This document shows, in pieces, positions 56,212 through 64,000 of a DNA stretch of 64,000 bases. Location of the stretch: positions 65,106,864-65,170,863 of the forward strand of contig CM077115.1 in NCBI GenBank assembly GCA_039619475.1, given 5' to 3'. The stretch comes from Icerya purchasi (taxonomy: Eukaryota; Arthropoda; Insecta; Hemiptera; Monophlebidae). Positions within the stretch are counted from its first letter, which is position 1; each line of letters starts with the position of its first letter. The translations under genes were made by a program, and so were the position numbers. A model generated the notes under the pieces. It worked only from the letters and a program-made list of their open reading frames with translations, ran no database searches and was not told where the DNA came from.

Positions 56212-58100
56212 CCGGTAATACTATTTACATCGACATGCTTAAAATTAAAAGATTGCACAAAACTTTTTAAAGTTATCAAAGAACATTGGCGATAAAATTA
56301 ATTAAATCATGTAAAACAATTAGTTACTACTCATCATCGGCCATGTCATAATGCCATTAAAAGTCGCGATAAGAATACGAATCGATTGTTAATTCATAAT
56401 AAAATTAACATAACACACGAATTTATTAACTTATTTCGTGAAAAACTATTATTTATTAATGGAAATAAATCATTTAAATTTTAAAAAGATAATCAATGAA
56501 TATTATATTAATAAGTTCCAGGAAATATAGGGGAAAATTATAATGGGATAACGTTTCCACTTTTTCTAAGAATAATTGAAAGAATTAACAATAACATTTA
56601 TGTATTAAGTAATTTTAATGTACAGTTCATATCGGGCCCCATGGAATATTTATGGATTATCTATAAATATTTAAAATTTCAGGTTCAGATTGATTTACTA
56701 GACATAATTTACAGGATAATATAGGACACATTTTGCAAAGATGTAATAGCAATAATGTAATATTTAATGGTAGTATAGATGAACTTACAAACAAATTTAC
56801 AGTTAATGAAATCGAGCATTGTAAAATTAGCATAAAACAAAAAAAAAAAAAAAATAAAAAAAAATAGCATTCATTTATATTACAATATCCTAACATTAAT
56901 TACATATTTTAAACGGATAAATATAATAAGAATGGTATTAATGTGTTTTGTCACCAAAACGTAACTAGATGGTACATACGAGTATTAATCAACCGTTATG
57001 GAAGCGTTGTAATTTTCAAATAAATATATTTTATGAAAATAAAGAAGAATCTATTAATATATACTATTTAGAGAACATTTCCGGGCATACTCATCAGCAG
57101 CTATGAATTAATAATCCAAATAAGAACACACAAATTGCATTATCAGAAATAAATTCTAAAAAACAAACTGAAATCAGTATGAAGAACCAGGATTTTATAT
57201 CGTTTATAGATTTTAAATTTGTTTGATAATTGCAAAATTACTTTGATAGATTTAATAAACAGTATATTCCTCTAAACCCATCGTCACCCAACAAAGTAAA
57301 CTGTCTTGTTTTCAGTTCATTCATTGTAACGAAAATCATTCTTCCTGATTGGTATATAAGGAGCAAGAAAAAATATCACGGGTCTCCAAAATGTTTCATA
57401 TTGCGAAGCTAAGAATATCAGGAAAGCTTTCACCTCTGCTGACGTTTCTAACACAACCGATTGCCTTACCTGTCGAGACCCTTCTAGTATCACAAAAAAG
57501 AAAACATCAAAATTAATGCCGGCAGTAAACGTTTTCGGTCAGGAATTACGGGCCATTCGAAAATTTAAACTTAAAATCCACCTTTTTCTAAGTTAATGAA
57601 TAATCGTCTACGACCGTTACTAATTCCATTTCTACTGGTCCCATATCTCTCGCAAAAACGACTTAATTTTGACTTTATTATCTACTCTTAATAAGTTCCA
57701 AATGCCTAATTTGAACAATAAAATATCAGCTGTCTATAAATTTCGCGGTTTTAGGACTTTTTTGGTTTTAAAACTGGTTACAAAAATTAAATTTATGTGA
57801 CTACGAATGGAGTCGGTCTTTTAAGTACCAACATTAATTCTACGACGGTTTTTAATACCTCTCGTAACTCTTTTTTTTTGGTATTGTTTGACCTCCTTTT
57901 AATTTGGTTGGTTGATAGTATACACAGACTCACCTACTTTTCCCTTTTACTTAGTAGTCAAATGGTTTGTATTCAAGTTGAGCTGACGGTTACATGATAA
58001 TCATTCCGGCTATATATTCATACCCACGTCCTTTGTGCCTTTCATTATTTTTCCATTATCCCACTAGCTCATGTTCTTATTTTTTATATTTCTCATTTCT
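56212..58100. other. Unassigned AT-rich DNA
   Basis: No gene is supported. An open stretch near 56730-56830 runs into an A-run (56828-56850) and may be the end of an unrecognised retrocopy. The frames at 57230-57412 and 57797-57997 lack motifs. Confidence 0.35.
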
Positions 58101-58107
58101 CACCTAA

Positions 58108-58560
58108 TTATGTCTCGCCAGTATAAAATATTACAGTGGAATCTCTGTAACCTTTAGCGCGAATAAAAATTCTCTTGTAAGTTTGTTAGATCAATCTAAT
58201 GTAAATATTTCGCTACTTTCAGAGATTTGGCTAAAGAATTATTTTGATCTTAACGTTTGTGGTTTTTCTTTAATTAATCCCAATCACAGTGACGTGTACG
58301 GTGTTTCAACTATTTTAATGAGAAACGATATCCATTATCTCAGTTGCAACAATAATGGTTTTGTATTGGAACATATTATCTTGCAAAACTAATTAATTCT
58401 CGTTAATGAAAGTTTTTCTATTTGCGATAAAAGTCCTCTGCCCCTCAGTTCTATTGACCTGTCAATCACTTCCCTTAATTTTACTCTCAAGTGTTTACGC
58501 GGACAACTCTACACGATTTCTTTAGAGGTGAGGTCATGATTTCTTTTAACGATAACTTCA
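58108..58560 (+). pseudogene. LINE endonuclease-domain relic
   Basis: The frames around 58111-58390 give YKILQWNL, ISLLSEIWLK and a GVSTILMRNDIHYL segment: the start, the Glu motif and the following strand of an apurinic-type endonuclease. Further on, LPLSSIDLSITSLNFTLKC (about 58440-58500) fits the late endonuclease segment before SDH, which is lost. Two or more stops and shifts are present. No RT follows, so this is an isolated endonuclease fragment of an I/R1-group element. Confidence 0.6.
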
Positions 58561-58976
58561 TTAAAGGTAGCGCATGGAACCTGATCAAAAAAAGTTGAGG
58601 AAAATTGTGTTTAATCGATTTCCGTAATCAAAAGCCATCAGAAAATTAAGAATAAGAATGATAAGCGAGGATGATAAAGTGTGTGTGTGGCACGTGAACA
58701 AGGTTCGTCTACGTTTAAACTTATAGACCAGAATGATGCGAAGATCGAATGGTTACCTAATTTCACTCTGCTATCAGCTCTTAACGATAATAAATTAGAC
58801 GTAATAATCGGTGTCGGTATTAGGGTGAATTATTAATAAACGAGGCGAAATAAAACAATCAAAAAGTCGTTCAGGTGTCTAAAAAATGCAAGCGTTTATT
58901 ACGTTTAAAAAAGATGTCGGAGACTAGACATTGTGCGCAGTCATCGCCGGTTGTTGATCGAAGCGCAAATTCCGAA

Positions 58977-60286
58977 ATGAATTTTCTAACTTGGACTCGA
59001 TCAGTCATTTCCAGTTTGTACGGAAATTTTAAAAATCGATTAATCACTAAAAACGTCTTCATCCGTATTCGCGATATCGGTTTATCTCTGTGTATGTGCG
59101 TAGCAAAGCAGCGAAAGGAACAGTTTATCTTTTATCTTACTGGAAACGTCGTATGTTTTATATTGTTAATCACGACAGACATTTTAGAATCACGTAGTTT
59201 AAGCTTTTTTGTGTATTGCATAATGGAATTAATAAGTTTCTCGAGTCAATTAGACTACATCCGGTTTCGAACAAATAGGCAGCTGATAACTCGAATGGTC
59301 GATGATAAAGCTGATAAAATATATTCATATTCGGATGTCGAATTGGAAGAAATCCGAAAATCTCGTAATCCTGTTCAGCAGGCAAGCATACAGCGTAATT
59401 TTATCATTATTATACTATATCGATAGCTACTCTGATCCTATTGTCACTCTTAAGCAACCTAGTTAGTTTTTATTACTATTGCGATAATTTCGAAACTTAT
59501 GAACATTTTTTTCCATACTATTATCGGTACCCATTCAGAATTGATACGCACTTTCGTTATTACGTCACCTACATTGTTGTGGTTGCTGCTATAGTTCCTC
59601 AAGTTCTCTGTTCGATGTACGGAAAATGTTTTTTCTACTACTTCGGTGAAACTATTCATTCCGAGTTGGATTACTTGATAAATTCGCTGGAACAGATCGA
59701 TACCATAGTGAAAGCTAGAACTGAACATTTTGAACCGGATCCGACTTTATTATGCGAGGATATTGAGCGATACTATTCAGAGTATGATAAGTGGGTTGAA
59801 GCACGCGATTCAGTTTACTACGATTTGATCATGCAGTGTTATTAACATTATCAAGCTTTGGCACGGTTCACAGAAGATTTCGAAGAATCCTTTCGATGGG
59901 TTACGCTTATGTCATACGCCACAGATTACGTAACTTCGATTCAGTATGGTCATTACATAATAATCTACTATAAAATAATTCAATTACTAAATTACTTTAT
60001 GTCAAATACGATTTACAATGGTGCTGCAATGTTTTACTTTTGTCTCTGTGGTCAACGGCTGTTTGAGATGAATGAACGATTTGGCGCTGCGGTCTATCAA
60101 ACGGCTTGGCACGATAAGTCACTGAGAACTCGGAAAACGGTCTATACAATTTTACTGGTTACTAGTTGGAGATTCGGCCTATCGTATACTCCCGAGCTCG
60201 AGCTGCGGTACGAATTTTTTGTTGATACAATGAAATCAATATACGATATGGTAACTGTTTTCATAAGTGTCGTACCTTACAGTTAA
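58977..60286 (+). pseudogene. Odorant receptor (7tm_6) pseudogene, near full length
   Basis: This is an insect odorant receptor, a membrane protein that pairs with the Orco co-receptor to form an odour-gated channel. About 436 codons span start to stop, the usual size, without introns. Several hydrophobic segments are visible, for example FIFYLTGNVVCFILLITTDI, YYVTYIVVVAAIVPQVLCSM and MFYFCLCGQRLFEMNERFG. The end (FCLCGQRL, then AWHDKSLRTRKTVYTILL, then VTVF) is the conserved 7tm_6 C-terminal pattern. Two lesions are seen: a frameshift at about 59396-59425, and TAA at 59843-59845 where the inverted copy at 56 kb has CAA. ATG at 58977 is chosen; 58914 is also possible. No poly(A) or target duplication marks a retrocopy. 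Confidence 0.85.
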
Positions 60287-60399
60287 CGATTTTCCATCGG
60301 AAAATACCATTACTGCAATAGCCGAATTTGGGAATGTGTCGGATTTTAAATACTTCTCGCCTCATTTCTCTATTTCTGTTCGTTTATTTTTTGTTTAAT

Positions 60400-62910
60400 G
60401 CAAATTCCTTTTGTAGAATAATACGAGTGAGTTGTATTAATATTATTAATATTCTACTTAATATTTAATGTTCGCGGTCGATTTTTATCTTACTTTTCGC
60501 ATAGACTTTGTTCGATTTATTTTTGTGAATTTACCGTTATGTATCATAATTTAAGAAATTCTATTCTTAATTTATTAGGTTTAATTTGGGCAGGGTATAA
60601 AAATGTTTTCACTTCTATTATCTGTGCCAATAAACATATTATACACGCGCTTAGTGCATTCTAATTTAACATATTGCGTGAACCGTAAATTAATTAAATA
60701 CCGGTGCGTGCTCTTGTAGTTCGTTGTTTTATTTTGTTCTTAAACCGACGTGCTTTTATAGACGTAGTATGTTTCATTTACGGTTTTTTGTAATGTATTT
60801 AATTCATCGCTTGGATGTTAATGAGTATAACTTTTGTAATGTACGGTTTTGTATAAAACATTTTTGGTAATTCTGAAAAATTTATCACAACAAAATCTGT
60901 CGTAGCTAACAAACTACAAATGTATCATCCCAACTATGTTAGTTTAAGAAAGTAAAAATTTTGATATAATATCAATACATTTCACTCTTTAAAATGCTAA
61001 GAAATATCTGTTTTCGTTGAGTATCGACTGTTTGGTTAATTTCCGGTACACTTCGCACATCGTCCATTACAGCTAACTTATATCCGCTCTGTCTGTCGAA
61101 GATCTGTCGACGATGCCACCTTCATTCTCGTAATCATTGCCTATATTATCACGGTGATAACTTCATCAACTGGCACGAGTAGGTCGTACAGCTAAATTTT
61201 CAGTAAGAGATAACCGAAAGTATAAAACCCAAGGTGATTGCGATAATGCTGCGGACTAGAAGACTTTTGGCATTGGTAGGGCATATTAAAGATTTTCCCC
61301 GAAAGAATAATCTTTCGCCTTCAACTTAGTCATTTTTTTCCCTTCCAAATGTTGACATTTTCTTTGTAACGTTACAATTTTCTTCTTTTAGTATTCCATA
61401 TTTTCCGTTTGCTACGTCCTTTGTTATTAATTTTATGTAGTTGTTCGATAATTTCAATATGCGTCTTCTTCTTTGAAGGCCGTAATCCTCAATTTTTCTC
61501 GTGCAAAATGATTAATTTTTAATGTATCTTCCTTTATATCTCTTAGCGGCATAATGTATGTGGTTGTTCTAGTCTAAGTACTGCTGTACTATTTTACTTA
61601 AGTTCATTTACGATATTGAACGATTTCCATTAGCTCGCATTTCTCGTGTATTTATCATCGTTTTCTATTCTACAGATGTTATTTACGTTCGTTATTATCA
61701 CTAATTTTTATTGTTCTTTTTGTACTGTATTTTATTTAAAGCTCTTTACTTTTGTTTTACCTCTGTTTACTATTAGCTATTTATTATGTGTCCGTTTATT
61801 GTCAGTAAATCGTCTTGTAATCACTTCTTTGCCTGTCAATTATCTTTATGAGCAGTTAACATGATTATTTGCGAAAACATGTATTTTGTTATTTCAGATT
61901 TCCCTTTACGTGATTTTTTTCTTTTTTTTTTTTTTGTGCATTCTTTAACATGGACAGCAACCCAGGAACAGAGGAAAAGGGAGGAAAGAGCTTCAGATCC
62001 ATGCATGGTCAGAAATAGCCGACCATTTTAACCCTTACTTCACAAATTCTTACTTTTATATCTGTACTTTTTTTAAGGCTAACATTTGCTAACGGCCAGT
62101 GTAAATCTCTCGTATGTGGCAACATCGACATCTGGATATTTGCAACGCATCAAATCTTTATAGCTGTTTCGGCTCTTTTTGCTTTCATAATAAATATAAA
62201 AATTAATTCTGTAATTCTCTGTATGCATCTGACATTGTTTTAATACGAAACTCGATCGGGTCCCTGATACTTTTGTCAGCAACTGTCGACTTTAGGTTCC
62301 TGTCAACCCGATATCGTTCCGTTACACACAATAAAATGCCCGGGGGCCAGAGCTAACAAGATAGCTCATTGTATTTTTTTTTTTTTTTTTTTTCGAAATC
62401 GCATATATTTCTCCGTGAGAAATTCACGAAAAATATTTATTTATCAGCGGTTGTAGTATATAAATGATAAAATTACACATCCAAAATAGTTTATTAAATC
62501 CAACAAATAACATAAATAAATAATATGCACATCGAAGAATTAGAATTTTTACTCACAAACTACCTTATGTCTCGTAAGATGGATGCAGACAAAAGCGTAC
62601 CAACTAATGCATTACACTATATATATATATATATATATATACATAAATTTTTCAAAATTGCTAGTCAGTAAAATTAAATTAAAAGTTTAATACGACACGA
62701 GAACCGATCTACGTTTCATTCACTCTTGTTCGCCGGCTATTCTTTATCGACGTTGTTCGATCTGAAATCGCAATAAGCCGAACTTACCAATACTTGTGCC
62801 AGCAGCGAACGAAATTATATATTTATTATAACTATAAAAACAGTACGATTTTCGTCACTTATTTAATAAAAAATAACGCTACAAACCCTGATTCGTATCA
62901 ATAATATACC
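60400..62910. other. Unassigned AT-rich DNA
   Basis: No gene is supported; the frames at 61646-61864 and 62079-62282 have no motif. T-runs lie at about 61918-61935 and 62374-62392, and TA repeats at about 62617-62640. The T-runs may be tails of minus-strand retrocopies, but no bodies are recognised. Confidence 0.4.
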
Positions 62911-62917
62911 GGAAGTT

Positions 62918-63205
62918 TTATGTAATTATGTTAGTAATATATCCATGTATCCAATTTCCACCGTGTAACCCAAACGCATAAGGTAGTTTGGTTTCGTCTT
63001 TATCATTTTCACACACTGGATACTTATTATTTTCCAACAGGAAGCTAAATACACTGTGGCGATATTCTAGTGCCCACTCATCATTCGAGGAACAGTAAAA
63101 AAAACCGTAAATAGTTGAAAACAAATTAGTCAAAATATTGGCAGAAGGCACGGGTGCTCTTTCCATGTAAACGAGCATTTGGCCAAGAACAGTGTTGAAA
63201 TACAC
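62918..63205 (-). CDS. Unrecognised 95-codon ORF
   Basis: The minus-strand frame reads MYFNTVLGQMLVYMERAPVP, then a short hydrophobic stretch (ILTNLFSTIYGFFYC), then EWALEYRHSVFSFLLENNKY and LPYAFGLHGGNWIHGYI. The composition looks coding: balanced residues and no low-complexity runs. A pre-EL2-like pattern (YP, Pro-Tyr, aromatic-Trp, then hydrophobic) could fit a fragment of a chemoreceptor, but no family signature is clear. Its neighbours are non-coding. It could be a single exon or part of a transposon. Confidence 0.3.
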   Translation of the reverse strand: MYFNTVLGQMLVYMERAPVPSANILTNLFSTIYGFFYCSSNDEWALEYRHSVFSFLLENNKYPVCENDKDETKLPYAFGLHGGNWIHGYITNIIT

Positions 63206-63605
63206 AGTGTTGCGAAAACGTTTCCAGGCATGGGGTAATCATTACTGATCGAGCGGATATATCGACCCGCTCATTCGTAGGGATTCCAGCATGGCTGGGC
63301 GCCCATAACTATAACCAAGTTACGGAATAATGCTTCTTGGACAGTCTATAAAACACCTGATGGATCAGAATTACTACCGTATGTTTGGCGCAAAGTTTTG
63401 ATATTGCAACTAGAGCGGCCGACGAATCTGTTACCATTATTAGCGTCTTTTGAGTCGTAGGCTCTAGAAAAATAGTTGAAGAAAAAATTAGTCAAATTCC
63501 AAAACTTGCTTAAAATAAATTAACCAATTCCACTGTTTTGATAAAACGATCGCAGCAAAAAATATATTCCACATATCTTTATCAATACAGTTAACTGCAA
63601 AAAAG

Positions 63606-63875
63606 CCTTTTTTTTTTTTTTTTTTTTTTTTTTTGGGCGCATCAACTATGGACCATTGCCCAGACACAATGGGAAGAAGAGACAACTAACTAGAACCTAA
63701 TTCGATTGGAGACAGCTGAAATAAAGGAATCAAGGACAAGAACAACAGACTGGGAAGGAAGGGACAAGATGTAAGACGCACAGTAAGGAGTGGGAAGCCC
63801 CAGCTTTATAAGGTGAAGATAGAAAAGAGAACGCTCCGCAGAAAGAGCAGAGCACTCGAAGAAAATGGTCATATT
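63606..63875 (-). mobile_element. Short LINE 3' end (HxFFxCP family) with poly(A)
   Basis: The minus-strand frame 63872-63690 begins TIFFECSALSAERS. It continues with alternating hydrophobic segments (ILSLPSQSVVLVLDSFI) to a stop, then a short 3' UTR (GTGTCTGGGCAATGGTCC) and a tail of about 27 A (T-run 63609-63635). The layout matches the copies at 7.6 and 43.4 kb. It is 5'-truncated at the finger. Confidence 0.65.
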
Positions 63876-64000
63876 AGAACTGTTAAACGAAAGCCCGATA
63901 TAAAAGAAATATCTCTCAATTATTTTACCCGCGAGGGTTGTAAAAGTTGGAGTAGGTTGAGTAAACGAAAAAATAATATGCCTTAAAATAATCCACCTGG
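63876..64000. other. Window end, unassigned
   Basis: Nothing is recognised in the last 125 bp. Confidence 0.4.

Noticed and set aside
62374..62392. T-run as poly(A) end of a minus-strand retrocopy
   Set aside because: No coding body or target duplication could be found beside it, so left as an unassigned tract.

Overview
This window looks like repeat-dense, AT-rich nuclear DNA of an insect. The evidence is two broken copies of an insect-type odorant receptor gene (7tm_6 family) plus relics of many arthropod-type retrotransposons and DNA transposons. There is no bacterial gene organisation, tRNA or rRNA gene, CRISPR array or operon. No intact host protein-coding gene can be supported. The order cannot be fixed from this sequence alone.

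Layout. 0.3-4.1 kb: two LINE relics on the + strand and a pair of facing LINE 3' ends. 4.1-7.6 kb: mostly unassigned, with a less AT-rich stretch at 4.3-5.6 kb. 7.6-7.9 kb: a short LINE 3' end. 8.2-12.2 kb: a near full-length minus-strand LINE with a PHD finger/coiled-coil/RRM ORF1 and an endonuclease-RT ORF2. 13.5-16.65 kb: a large foldback element. 20.3-21.5 kb: a related foldback copy split by a Penelope-like insertion with a 15-bp target duplication. 21.7-22.7 kb: piggyBac and pogo transposase relics. 24.42-26.90 kb: a striking 2.5-kb element with near-identical terminal inverted repeats of about 725 bp. 29.75-31.2 kb: LINE 3' ends sharing a conserved stem-loop tail. 32.0-34.6 kb: a Jockey element with a nested RTE-like relic. 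35.5-36.15 kb: an RNase H-bearing LINE 3' end. 37.07-40.66 kb: a 5'-truncated Jockey element with an intact 894-codon ORF2. 42.5-42.8 kb: a tRNA-derived SINE. 43.4-43.8 kb: another LINE 3' end. 43.97-44.87 and 48.1-49.57 kb: a nested-palindrome repeat family. 45.5-48.1 kb: an I-type LINE with its own nested insertion. 49.7-50.2 kb: a LINE C-terminus. 50.7-51.5 kb: a second pogo relic. 54.6-55.3 kb: an R1-type LINE fragment. 55.6-60.3 kb: an orphan exon-like ORF, two inverted odorant receptor pseudogenes and an endonuclease relic. 62.9 kb: an unrecognised ORF. 63.6-63.9 kb: a further LINE 3' end.

The content is best read as successive insertions. Target-site duplications can be read directly for at least six insertions: 20.47, 32.05, 35.53, 37.08, 42.49 and 45.77 kb. 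Several insertions lie inside older elements, which gives a relative order. The most interesting objects are the long-TIR element at 24.4-26.9 kb, the hierarchical palindromes (13.5-16.65, 20.3-21.5 and 48.1-49.6 kb), the Penelope-like unit with inverted hammerhead-like ends, the LINE tail stem-loop family, and the receptor pair in which one copy carries TAA where the other keeps CAA.
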